Source of the DNA: CAZIVP01 sp964542915
GTDB taxonomy: Bacteria; Calditrichota; Calditrichia; Calditrichales; Calditrichaceae
DNA: 64,000 nt
Direction: 5' to 3'
Assembly (NCBI GenBank): GCA_964542915.1
Contig: CAZIVP010000003.1
Span: forward strand, 1 to 64,000
The notes beneath the pieces were generated by a model. The model was given only the letters and a program-made list of their open reading frames with translations, searched no databases and was not told the origin of the DNA. The position numbers and the translations under genes were made by a program. Positions 29,914 to 38,498 of the stretch are shown in pieces. Position 1 is the stretch's first letter; the number at the start of each line of letters is the position of its first letter.

Positions 29914-31785
29914 CTATTTACCTCCCATTAAATCCTCTGCCCTTTCCAGTTCGCCCTTTCCGTTCAATATCTTTTCATACAACATAAAATGGCGTCCGGG
30001 GCTGTAAAAATCCGTAAGCGCTTCCAGGCCGTTAACCCGCGTCGTCGGAGAGCCCTCCGTACTGCTGCGGTTGCGATAGCCGTTTTTGTCGAACAGTTTT
30101 TGCGAGGGCCTATTTTCGGGATCAATGGTCAGTTCGATGCGCCGGCAGCGTTTTTCGCACAAATCCATCTCGACAAATTTGAGCAGGCGGGTTCCGAGTC
30201 CGCTGCCCTGCATGTCGGCGTCGATCCCAATCTGCCATAAAAAATAGGTGTCCGGATTTGCGGAGACCGGAAAACCCATCACCCAGCCCACCACGCGCTT
30301 ACCCTTCCGCGCCACATAACAGTATTTTCCGAAGTAGCGAATCATAATTTTGTAAACGTGCGCGTCGTAAACTTCCAGCGGTGGACAACGGCGCACCAGA
30401 TCGTGTACTTCCAGATACTCCGGCTCCTTCGCCGTGCGCATTTCAAGCGCTTCATCCTTTACGGAAAGCAGTTTGCTCATGTGGCGCATCTTTGCACGCA
30501 GCATCTTGGCGCTGCCGATATCTTTGCGGTGGTAAAATGAACCCTGCACCTGCCTGATAGTCCGTTCCACGCGCTTATGCGCCAACGTTATTTTGTTTGC
30601 ACCGGCAAGGAACGCCAGCCCGCGTTCCGTGCCCACGGCCAAACGCCCATCCGTGTCGAGTCCGCAGCTGTGATAGAGCTTTACCGCCGTCACATTGGTC
30701 AGGGATTCATCAAAATCTACGTCAAGGGTCTGATACATCTTTTTCGGATATTTCGGCGGCACGATATACTTACACACCGTAGCCTCATTTCGGAAGCGCA
30801 GCGTCGTTTCCTCGCCCCGAAGCACGGCGTCGATCCCTTTCAAAAGATCGTCTTCCAACAGGTACACCACATTCATCCATTCCGGATCGCCCGGCCGGAT
30901 ATTGTATTCAATCAGCTTAACGCCCTTCGCTGTTACCATAAACTGACCGTACAAAAATCCGCAACAGATGCGGCCGGTCTCCTCTTTATAAGCTTCTAAT
31001 GTGCTTCGAATAATATTGAACGCCTCGCCGTAATCGGCCATACCCAAAAACGGCAGCATGTGGTCGGCGTCGGAATACGATCCCATACTGGCCGTATTGG
31101 GACCACGCTCGCCGGGCAATAATTTCTTGAAATCCTGAACGGCCGGCGTGGGCACAAGCGCCGTATCGTTAACCAGACACTGCAGTGTAAATTCCTCGCC
31201 CTCTAACAATTCTTCTACAATTACCTCGTTATAACCGGAATAGGCTTCATCGATGATAAACTGAATATACTCCGCAACTTCGTTTTCACTTTTAAGTTGA
31301 TCCCCGTACACCCGCACGCCCAATCCATCCGTCAACCCCAACGGTTTAACAGCCACCCGCCAGTCCATGCTTTTTGCGTACGCCTTCGCTTCTTCTGTGT
31401 CCGAAAATACACGAAATTCGGGCACAGCGCGGGGCAGATATTTTTTCAGAAGATGGCGTGTAAAGGCCTTGTTGTTTTCGAGGCGCGCCGCAGACTTGTC
31501 CGGACCGAACGCCTTAATATGCGCCTCTTTGAGAGCGTCAATCAGTCCCAGCTCCAGCGGAGCGGCCGTGGCCGCCAGAACCAAGTCGGCTTCACAATCC
31601 CTTGCATATGTTACTACTGCTTTCAGATCGTTCAACTTGCCGATTGCATAACCATCCGCCAGAGCGACGATACCTGGATTTTTCGTATCCATATAAGTGA
31701 ATAACCTGTAATTACCATGATTTTTCAGATTTTCGATGGTGATTTGTTCTTTTGCCCAACTGCCCACTACAAGAATGTTTTTCAA
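29914..31785 (-). CDS. fusion of PurD-like ATP-grasp ligase and EctA-like GNAT acetyltransferase
   Basis: A 623-residue two-domain protein. Residues 1 to about 425 resemble phosphoribosylamine-glycine ligase (PurD): an N-terminal Rossmann-like part (ILVVGSWAKEQ), an ATP-grasp domain (AVKPLGLTDGLGV, IVEELLEGEEFTLQ) and the PurD-type metal motif IEYNIRPGDPEW. The usual GKGV lysine is leucine (L155). Residues about 455-605 form a GNAT domain with acetyl-CoA loop QGSGLG (526-531). The run RCPPLEVYDAHVY and FLWQIGIDADMQGSGLGTRL recalls diaminobutyrate acetyltransferase EctA. I infer an amide-forming ligase coupled to N-acetylation, making a small acylated amino-acid product. The start codon appears to be TTG after GGGAG. 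No other pathway gene is adjacent. Confidence 0.83.
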   Translation of the reverse strand: MKNILVVGSWAKEQITIENLKNHGNYRLFTYMDTKNPGIVALADGYAIGKLNDLKAVVTYARDCEADLVLAATAAPLELGLIDALKEAHIKAFGPDKSAARLENNKAFTRHLLKKYLPRAVPEFRVFSDTEEAKAYAKSMDWRVAVKPLGLTDGLGVRVYGDQLKSENEVAEYIQFIIDEAYSGYNEVIVEELLEGEEFTLQCLVNDTALVPTPAVQDFKKLLPGERGPNTASMGSYSDADHMLPFLGMADYGEAFNIIRSTLEAYKEETGRICCGFLYGQFMVTAKGVKLIEYNIRPGDPEWMNVVYLLEDDLLKGIDAVLRGEETTLRFRNEATVCKYIVPPKYPKKMYQTLDVDFDESLTNVTAVKLYHSCGLDTDGRLAVGTERGLAFLAGANKITLAHKRVERTIRQVQGSFYHRKDIGSAKMLRAKMRHMSKLLSVKDEALEMRTAKEPEYLEVHDLVRRCPPLEVYDAHVYKIMIRYFGKYCYVARKGKRVVGWVMGFPVSANPDTYFLWQIGIDADMQGSGLGTRLLKFVEMDLCEKRCRRIELTIDPENRPSQKLFDKNGYRNRSSTEGSPTTRVNGLEALTDFYSPGRHFMLYEKILNGKGELERAEDLMGGK

Positions 31786-32159
31786 TGTTTGCTTCTCCCT
31801 AATCCTTTATTTCTGTTTTAATGTAAACGCTCGGCATGACAAACAAAGATACGAAAATAGAGTTTTAAACGGCAGCTATTTATTTTTTTTTGTTTCCTCG
31901 GCTAACCTTGTGATTGCCTACTTACCGCCACAAATAATACCGTATTGTTACTCAATCCTTACAACTGTGCGGCCTTGGAGAGAATCATTCAATAAAAAAA
32001 TAAAATAATGCTAACGCTTCCGTATAAAACATATTAAGTTATGGCAAATTCACGGGTATCATTAATACGGGAGGGGATAAAAATCCGTATACTGCTTTTT
32101 TAAACGGACAAACAGCTAAACAACGTTTGCAGGCTTCCAACGGTTTAAAGGGAGAAATC
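31786..32159. other. divergent promoter region between the ATP-grasp/GNAT fusion and the OmpA-like gene
   Basis: AT-rich, including a run of nine T near 31890. It must contain both promoters; none could be defined. It ends with AAAGGGAGA, the ribosome-binding site of the OmpA-like gene. Confidence 0.35.
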
Positions 32160-33545
32160 ATGAAACGCCTCGTTATTATAGTAGCAATTGTTATTCTCTC
32201 CGGAAATGTGCTGGCCGATGAAATCCGCGGCAAAGGCTATCTGGGGATCAAGGGCGGCCTGGCCGCTTACGCCGGCGATATCGGCGGCAATAAATTCGCC
32301 TCCTATTATGACTTCAATACCGGCTATTGGATAACCGACTATCTCGCGCTCGGCTTCAACTACGGCAAAGGGTTTTTAAGCGCTTCGGAAAATTTAAACA
32401 GCGGCGAACGGTATTTTAAAACCTGGCTCTGGAATTACACGTTTTTATTGAAGTACAAATTCCTTCCGAAAAACTTATTGAATCCCTATATCACTGCCGG
32501 TTATTCCATCATCGACATCAATCCCAAAGGAAGAAACGGGCTCCGTTTACCGAATCGACGGGCGGAGGTATACGAAAAGATCAATTACGCCATTCCTTTG
32601 GGTATTGGCTTCTCTTATTTCATTTATGAGTATCTGGCCGTTGATTTTGAAGCTATTTATCACTATTCCGGCACCGATTATCTCGACGACCTTGATACAG
32701 GTTCGAGGAACGACGGCTGGACCACCACCGCGCTTGGTTTAGCATTCCATTTCGGAAAGGCGAAAGATACAGATAAGGACGGCATCCCGGATAAACAAGA
32801 TGCAGACCCCCTGCACGCCGAAGACTTCGACGGCTTCCGGGATGAAGACGGAGCGCCGGATCCCGACAACGACGGCGACGGCATATTGGATATCTGGGAT
32901 AAAGAGCCGCTCAAGGCTGAGGACACAGACGGGTACAGGGACAAAGACGGCGTGCCTGATCCGGATAATGACGGCGATGGTATCCCCGATGTGGATGACA
33001 AGTGTCCGGGAGATGATACTAATCTGAATACGAAAGAAGACTTCGACGGCTTCCAGGATGACGACGGTTGTCCCGATCCGGATAATGACGGCGACGGTAT
33101 TCTGGATGCGGATGATCAATGCCCGGACGAGGCCGAGGTTTTCAACGATTATGAAGACGACGACGGCTGCCCCGATGAGAAACCCGAAATGGCAGTGGAA
33201 AAAGGCGAGGCCATCGTTCTGGAAGGCATCACTTTCGCTTCGGGAAGCGCAAATCTGACAGCTTCCTCAAGAAACACGCTGGATAAAGTTTACCGAACCC
33301 TGAAAGAAAATCCTGAAATTGTGGTGGAGATCCGGGGCTATACGGACAATATCGGAAACTACGAATACAATGTTCGACTGTCGAAACAACGGGCCGACGC
33401 GGTAAAAACGTACCTCTTCCAAAAAGGAATCGATGCATACAGAATCCCAACCAAAGGTTTTGGTCCGGCGGATCCGATTGCACCGAATACCACACCTGAA
33501 GGGCGCGCCAAAAACCGAAGAATCGAATTTTTCAGAATACAATAA
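32160..33545 (+). CDS. OmpA-family outer-membrane protein with thrombospondin type-3 repeats
   Basis: A 461-residue protein. It has a signal peptide (LVIIVAIVILSGNVLA), an eight-strand-type beta-barrel (about 20-205), four to five calcium-binding thrombospondin type-3 repeats rich in DxDxDG (DTDKDGIPDKQDADP, DPDNDGDGILDIWD and similar, about 208-340), then an OmpA C-terminal peptidoglycan-binding domain (about 345-461; ITFASGSANLTASS, VEIRGYTDNIG, NVRLSKQRADAVK, NRRIEFFRI). It links the outer membrane to the cell wall, with the TSP3 rod spanning the periplasm. The ATG with an AAAGGGAG ribosome-binding site was chosen. It ends before a strong terminator, so it is monocistronic. Confidence 0.92.
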   Translation: MKRLVIIVAIVILSGNVLADEIRGKGYLGIKGGLAAYAGDIGGNKFASYYDFNTGYWITDYLALGFNYGKGFLSASENLNSGERYFKTWLWNYTFLLKYKFLPKNLLNPYITAGYSIIDINPKGRNGLRLPNRRAEVYEKINYAIPLGIGFSYFIYEYLAVDFEAIYHYSGTDYLDDLDTGSRNDGWTTTALGLAFHFGKAKDTDKDGIPDKQDADPLHAEDFDGFRDEDGAPDPDNDGDGILDIWDKEPLKAEDTDGYRDKDGVPDPDNDGDGIPDVDDKCPGDDTNLNTKEDFDGFQDDDGCPDPDNDGDGILDADDQCPDEAEVFNDYEDDDGCPDEKPEMAVEKGEAIVLEGITFASGSANLTASSRNTLDKVYRTLKENPEIVVEIRGYTDNIGNYEYNVRLSKQRADAVKTYLFQKGIDAYRIPTKGFGPADPIAPNTTPEGRAKNRRIEFFRIQ

Positions 33546-33567
33546 GCTAAATCGTTTGATAACATCG

Positions 33568-33596
33568 AGGCCGGGCATTCGTCCGGCCTTTTTTTT
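33568..33596 (+). terminator. rho-independent terminator after the OmpA-like gene
   Basis: AGGCCGG, an 8-base loop, CCGGCCT, then eight T: a perfect 7-bp GC-rich stem. Confidence 0.9.
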
Positions 33597-33808
33597 GGTC
33601 TCAAATCGATACGAGTGCGGTGAACCTCAATGGATGTTTACGCCATCGGATTATTGCTCCCTTCAGTTTTGTTAAAAAAATTTTAAGGCTGTACTACGAT
33701 CAGATTAAGGAGGTATTATGCCGATAAAGCCTAATCTCATTGAACGATAAGGCGAATTCAGACTGTTTCATTTATTTACCTAACCTTAACGAATGGAGGG
33801 GAATTTTT

Positions 33809-34276
33809 ATGCCTGTAGTCAAACTCAAACAAACCATAGAAATGCCGCGTGAACGTGTTTGGCAGTTTATAAGCGATATCAAAGAGGCGCCGCAGTGGGT
33901 AGTGGTGATGCAATCGCTCATCGAAACGAGCGAAAATCCGCTGCAAAAAGGCTCCGTTTACCGGGAAGCCTCGAAAATCGGGCCCAAAGAGTCCGAAACG
34001 GAATGGAAGGTAACCCGTTTCGAAGCGCCGCATATTCAGGTTCATGAGTGCAGCGAGTCCGATTTCCGGGCAACCCTGACCATGCGCGTCGAAGAAAACG
34101 GCGACGGTAAAAGCACGCTTCATCATACCACCGAGTTTAAGCTCATGCCCAATTTCAGGCCGCTGGGCTGGTTGCTGGAGACCCTTTTCATCAAACGGCT
34201 TATGAAGAAAAGTCTGCGACAATCGGTGGATAACTGCAAACGCATGATAGAAGAACGCGTATCACAAAACACATGA
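33809..34276 (+). CDS. SRPBCC (START-like) family protein
   Basis: A 155-residue polyketide-cyclase/START-like fold protein: VKLKQTIEMPRERVWQFISD opens the first strand and helix, WKVTRFEAPHIQVHE follows, and LIKRLMKKSLRQSVDN-like sequence forms the long C-terminal helix. Such domains bind hydrophobic ligands. The start is the ATG after GGAGGGG. It ends seven bases before an AraC-family regulator gene, so the two are probably cotranscribed and the SRPBCC protein may bind or process the ligand that the regulator senses. Confidence 0.82.
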   Translation: MPVVKLKQTIEMPRERVWQFISDIKEAPQWVVVMQSLIETSENPLQKGSVYREASKIGPKESETEWKVTRFEAPHIQVHECSESDFRATLTMRVEENGDGKSTLHHTTEFKLMPNFRPLGWLLETLFIKRLMKKSLRQSVDNCKRMIEERVSQNT

Positions 34277-34283
34277 TGCCGTC

Positions 34284-35090
34284 ATGTACATTCAAAAAGA
34301 GCTGCCCACATTCACATTTATAAAATTCGAAGGCGCTTCCCTCCCGCCGCCGGTTAAAAATATGGTGGAGATTAAGGGCTGCGGCGATGAAACAAACCTG
34401 CGCCTCTATCCGCGTAATACGCCCGAAATCCTGTTCAATCTTTCCGAACCGCTGCACGGCGAATTGCAAAACCAAAGGCCCGTCATCAAGCATATTACCA
34501 TTCAGGGATGCAAAACAGCTTTTGCCAATGTATACCATCCCCGTTTCTGTCATTTTATTAGCATTCGCTTTACGGTCAACGGTTACTATAAATTGCTGGG
34601 CATTCCGCAATACACATTTACCAATCACTTCTTTAATCTGGATGACGTTTTCGGACGAAACGGTGAACAACTCATTCCGGCGCTTCAAAACGCCGCGACG
34701 ACCATGCAACGCTTTTGGATACTAATCCGATGGATTAACGGGGAGCTGCTCAACAAAGCTGCACCAACCGGTTTGTTATCCGATTTTATCATCCGGCAAT
34801 TTCAACAGTATCCTGATATAACAGTTAAAGAACTCACGGATCGTACCGGCTATACACGAAAACACCTCGCGCAACGCTTCAAAGAAGAATCGGGACTAAG
34901 CATCAAGGAATACCAGAAAATCGAGCGTTTGAATCGCGTCATCCGAAATCTTCAAAATGACGGACGTATTTGCTGGTCTAATCAGGTATATGGCAACGGC
35001 TATTATGATCAAAGCCATTTCATCAGGGAGTTCAAACGCTATACGGGATTAAAGCCGACCGAATTTGCAAACCAAAACGTAAAACAATAG
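34284..35090 (+). CDS. AraC-family transcriptional regulator
   Basis: A 268-residue regulator. The N-terminal 165 residues are a variable domain of the DUF6597 type (EILFNLSEPLHGELQ, FANVYHPRFCHFISIRF). The C-terminal AraC domain has two helix-turn-helix motifs: VKELTDRTGYTRKHLAQRFKEE (about 185-206) and CWSNQVYGNGYYDQSHFIREFKRYTG (about 232-257). The second is the conserved signature. It is next to the SRPBCC gene and may control it and the cupin gene that follows. No clear ribosome-binding site, suggesting translational coupling. Confidence 0.88.
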   Translation: MYIQKELPTFTFIKFEGASLPPPVKNMVEIKGCGDETNLRLYPRNTPEILFNLSEPLHGELQNQRPVIKHITIQGCKTAFANVYHPRFCHFISIRFTVNGYYKLLGIPQYTFTNHFFNLDDVFGRNGEQLIPALQNAATTMQRFWILIRWINGELLNKAAPTGLLSDFIIRQFQQYPDITVKELTDRTGYTRKHLAQRFKEESGLSIKEYQKIERLNRVIRNLQNDGRICWSNQVYGNGYYDQSHFIREFKRYTGLKPTEFANQNVKQ

Positions 35091-35349
35091 CATCTTTACT
35101 TTATATTTAGTTCCGTTTACTTATTGAGCATCATACCCCTCACTGCCTCCATCATATTGCTCTGTAGAAACCGTATAAACCGGTCGCTGCAATTGAGGTT
35201 ACATTTTTACAATACATCACTACCGCACGAGGTTATATTTGATTCAAAACGGGAAACGGCGCAGGTTTTATGAGTAGTGTTAAATAATATAAATCCATTC
35301 GATGACATAAAATGATGATTAATGAATGAAAACCGTAAAGGAGAAAGCC

Positions 35350-36024
35350 ATGATACTCATGCTTGGTGTTTTTTTGTTTGTAGCAGGATATTTATTGTTA
35401 GGCTATCTGTTTCATTTCGTCATTTTTCCCGAGACCAAACCCGATCCGAAACAATATGTTAAGCCGGGCGACCGTTTTGGTTCTACATCCGTAGGCGATG
35501 AACTCACCGTTATCGATAAAGAAGGTGATTATCTCCGGGTTCAGCTGGCGTTTGCGCCGCGTGCGGAAGGCCCGCCGCTTCACATTCACTCCGGCTGGGA
35601 CGAACGGTTTAAGACCCAATCCGGGAAACTCGGTTTGATAGTAAACGGAGAGAAGAAAGCGCTGGAACCAGGGGAATCGACAACCGTTCGTAAGGGCATA
35701 GCCCATAAGCCATATAACGCCGATGATGGCCCAACCGTTGCTGAATCGTCGATGCCGGCCGTGTTCGTCATGTATCTGAGCCAGGTTTACGGCTTCATCG
35801 ATGAAGATGAAAAGAACCTGCGTCCGCCCCGCATTCTTTTACAGATGGCCTTGTTCAATCAATACTTCGATTCTTATTTAGGCGACGGTCCGCCCGTCTT
35901 CATTCAAAAGATACAAAACGTTTTACTTATTCCGGCTGCCCGCCTGTTAGGTTATCGGTCGTTTTATGAGAAATATCGCATCCCAAAGAGCGGTTCGGAA
36001 ACGTCAAGGTTAACGGCGTCATAA
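35350..36024 (+). CDS. membrane-anchored cupin protein
   Basis: A 224-residue protein with one N-terminal membrane segment (MILMLGVFLFVAGYLLLGYLFHFVIF) and a cupin domain (about 45-140). It has PPLHIHSGWDERFKTQSG (metal-binding H-x-H...E), the glycine-rich LEPGESTTVRKGIAHKPYN, and a C-terminal helical tail. The metal-binding residues HxH, E and the later H are all present. The ATG eight codons into the open frame is preferred because AAAGGAG precedes it. Substrate unknown; quercetinase-like or sugar-isomerase-like chemistry cannot be told apart. It converges with the act operon. Confidence 0.75.
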   Translation: MILMLGVFLFVAGYLLLGYLFHFVIFPETKPDPKQYVKPGDRFGSTSVGDELTVIDKEGDYLRVQLAFAPRAEGPPLHIHSGWDERFKTQSGKLGLIVNGEKKALEPGESTTVRKGIAHKPYNADDGPTVAESSMPAVFVMYLSQVYGFIDEDEKNLRPPRILLQMALFNQYFDSYLGDGPPVFIQKIQNVLLIPAARLLGYRSFYEKYRIPKSGSETSRLTAS

Positions 36025-36051
36025 ATTAAACTAATGACGGGCGAGGCCATT

Positions 36052-37242
36052 TCAATGCATTTCGTTAAGACCTTCTCCGGACAGACTCTCAATCAGATAT
36101 GGATCGCCGGCAGGCAACAGATGGTGTTTTTCCAGCCATTGCAATACATAAAGGAGAACAAAAGCAAAAGCGGCCAGCAAAATTCCCAGTTCCCAGACGC
36201 CGAACGCCGGCTCTTGGCCAAAAGTTGCGGGCATGGCAATGATATATAGATCCAGCCAGTGCCCAATCAACATGACGACGGCCACCTGCAACATAACCTT
36301 ATCGCTGCGCTTGCTTGCCGCTGGCAACAGGGCCAAAAACGGAACGAGCCAGTTCAAAAGAACATTGAGAAACGACAGCGACCCCCAGCCACCAAAATGA
36401 CGGAAGATATAAAACGATGTTTCTTCCGGAATATTGGAGTACCAGATCAGCATGTGCTGTGAGACCCACATATATACCCAGAATACACTGAACGACAACA
36501 ATAAATTGCCCATGATATGCAGATGGCGGGTGGTAATCAAATGATCAAAACCGGCCCTGCGCAGAACGACCATGAACACAACAATAACGGCGAAAGTACT
36601 GCACAACATACCGGTTATCATTAACAATCCGAAGATGGTACTGTACCAATGCGGTTGCAGCGACATCATCAAATCGAAACTGGCCAGGCAATAAGTGACG
36701 CTCGTAATGACAAAATAGAGCGCCGAATATCGAATATTTTTACGGGTATGCCCAATATGTCTGTCGTCGTCCTGCTGCAGGGAGTGTTTCAGCAATTTGC
36801 GCGACAGGAAAATCCAGAAGAGAAAATAGAGGAGCAGCCGCGCCGCAAAAAATCCTGAATTTAACCAGGCCTGTTTTTCCTTCAGAATAGGGTCGTGCGC
36901 CACGGCGGAAGGATGGCTCCACTCATAAAGAATATGAATCCCGAACAGTAAAATCAGTCCGCCGACGGCCGCCGGGAATAAGACCGTCATAACTGCTTCC
37001 GGTACGCGCCGGAAGGAAACGGCCCATCCGGCGTTGCTCAAATACAGAGAGGCAATAAAGAACCCCGCTCCAATTCCCAGGCTGAGTATATAAAACTCGG
37101 CGATCAGAAAATTGGGCCAGATCCGTTCGGGAGCAAAAAAGAGGCCCGAGACAAATAACAACAATCCCAGCCCGCACACAATCCATAAAAACATTTTGTA
37201 TCGGCGCGGCAATGTATATGTATCGTTTATGGAGAGCCTCAT
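36052..37242 (-). CDS. actF: alternative complex III subunit ActF
   Basis: A 396-residue integral membrane protein with about ten hydrophobic segments (YKMFLWIVCGLGLLLFVSG, FYILSLGIGAGFFIASLYL and others). It is the last gene of a complete act cluster, and size and position match ActF, a membrane subunit of alternative complex III that sits beside ActC. It overlaps the actE stop by four bases (ATGA). Alternative complex III oxidises menaquinol or ubiquinol and reduces periplasmic cytochrome c or an oxidase, replacing cytochrome bc1. Confidence 0.88.
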   Translation of the reverse strand: MRLSINDTYTLPRRYKMFLWIVCGLGLLLFVSGLFFAPERIWPNFLIAEFYILSLGIGAGFFIASLYLSNAGWAVSFRRVPEAVMTVLFPAAVGGLILLFGIHILYEWSHPSAVAHDPILKEKQAWLNSGFFAARLLLYFLFWIFLSRKLLKHSLQQDDDRHIGHTRKNIRYSALYFVITSVTYCLASFDLMMSLQPHWYSTIFGLLMITGMLCSTFAVIVVFMVVLRRAGFDHLITTRHLHIMGNLLLSFSVFWVYMWVSQHMLIWYSNIPEETSFYIFRHFGGWGSLSFLNVLLNWLVPFLALLPAASKRSDKVMLQVAVVMLIGHWLDLYIIAMPATFGQEPAFGVWELGILLAAFAFVLLYVLQWLEKHHLLPAGDPYLIESLSGEGLNEMH

Positions 37243-37817
37243 GGTTGCGTCCTCTGCAGTTTCCTCAGATAGTTGATCACCTGCCAGCGATCTTCTTGGT
37301 CGATTTGAGCGCCGTAGGCCGGCATATTCTTAAAGCCGAATGTGATAATGTGAAATAACGCGCCGTCCTCTCGATTCACAGACTTTTGAGATAACAAAGA
37401 CGGCGGCGGCGGAAACCCGCGCCGGGTTACCGGACCGATACCGCCGCCGTTATTGCCATGGCACAATGCGCAAAAACGTCGGTAAATGGTTTCGCCGCGT
37501 CCGATATCACGGCGGGTGCTATCGGCAAACGGATTGGTCAACATCGTTGCCGCGCGCTGCCTTTCGGCCGGGGAGCTTCCGAAAGGCAACGATGCTTCTG
37601 TATGCGCCATGGCGCCCTCCACTTCACGCTGATTCGTACGTTTGTTATCAAAAAAGGGATTGGCTGTTTGCGACTGATAGGCGTAACTCTTTACCATATC
37701 CGGCATATAATCCACATTGCGCCGGGTAGGTCGGCTGCCCGCCGAGTTAAAAAGGATATAAAGCATTACAGCCAATAAAAACGTCAAAATAATGATCGCA
37801 ATATTCCATCTCATCAT
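37239..37817 (-). CDS. actE: alternative complex III subunit ActE, monoheme cytochrome c
   Basis: A 192-residue cytochrome with an N-terminal membrane anchor (IAIIILTFLLAVMLYILF) and a single heme c site CALCH (about residue 116), in a RGETIYRRFCALCHGNNGGG context. The axial methionine is probably in FGFKNMPAYG. It transfers electrons to the complex's acceptor. It is immediately downstream of actD (1-base gap) and translationally coupled to actF. Confidence 0.92.
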   Translation of the reverse strand: MMRWNIAIIILTFLLAVMLYILFNSAGSRPTRRNVDYMPDMVKSYAYQSQTANPFFDNKRTNQREVEGAMAHTEASLPFGSSPAERQRAATMLTNPFADSTRRDIGRGETIYRRFCALCHGNNGGGIGPVTRRGFPPPPSLLSQKSVNREDGALFHIITFGFKNMPAYGAQIDQEDRWQVINYLRKLQRTQP

Positions 37818-37818
37818 A

Positions 37819-38340
37819 TCAACCCGGTATTACATAATGTTCCACAGACGGCGCCTCCTTTAAAAGTTTGACGGTCTCGTCGGCGTCAAATGAGGGATGG
37901 TCTGTTTCGAGCGCAATCACGAACCGATCGTCTGTAACGCGCGGATGCGGTGGCGTGTCGCTCTTTTTTCCGGGATACAAACGCAGCCAAGCCAGCAAAG
38001 TAGCCGCAACGCCCAATCCACCGAACAATACCGTCAACTCGAACGTCACCGGTAAATAAGCCGGTAAGGAGTTGAATGGTTTGCCGCCCACGTTCAGCGG
38101 CCAGTCGATGGAACCGATCCAAAATTGAATCAGCACCGCCGTCGCCAGCCCGAGAAAGGCAAAGAAAAAACAAACATAGGTTAAGCGGCTTTTGGCTTCA
38201 CCCATGGCTTCATCCAGACCATGGACCGCAAACGGCGTGTAAACATCATGGATCGTAAATTGATTTTCCCGCAATAGCCGAACCGCCCGAAGTAATTGCG
38301 CCTCGCCCTCGAATACCGCAAAAAACAGCTCTTTTTTCAT
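37819..38340 (-). CDS. actD: alternative complex III subunit ActD (DUF3341)
   Basis: A 173-residue protein with a soluble N-terminal part (KKELFFAVFEGEAQLLRAVR), two membrane segments (about 52-75 and 95-118) and the late KLLKEAPSVEHYVIPG end, as in the DUF3341/ActD family. It helps assemble the membrane arm of alternative complex III. The start is taken at the ATG beginning MKKELFF, since nine extra in-frame upstream residues are not family-like. A short GGAA lies eight bases upstream. Confidence 0.88.
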   Translation of the reverse strand: MKKELFFAVFEGEAQLLRAVRLLRENQFTIHDVYTPFAVHGLDEAMGEAKSRLTYVCFFFAFLGLATAVLIQFWIGSIDWPLNVGGKPFNSLPAYLPVTFELTVLFGGLGVAATLLAWLRLYPGKKSDTPPHPRVTDDRFVIALETDHPSFDADETVKLLKEAPSVEHYVIPG

Positions 38341-38498
38341 TTCAATTGTTCCATTACATGAATGCAATGTTAGGCATGTTGCATTTATTGTCCATCAATG
38401 CCATTTAGCGCTTGTATTGCGTCCGGCAGAATCCCGGATTATCATTGCTAACATTTCCTCACTCCGTTTGCCTTGTTCTCTCCGTTTTCATGCCGCCC

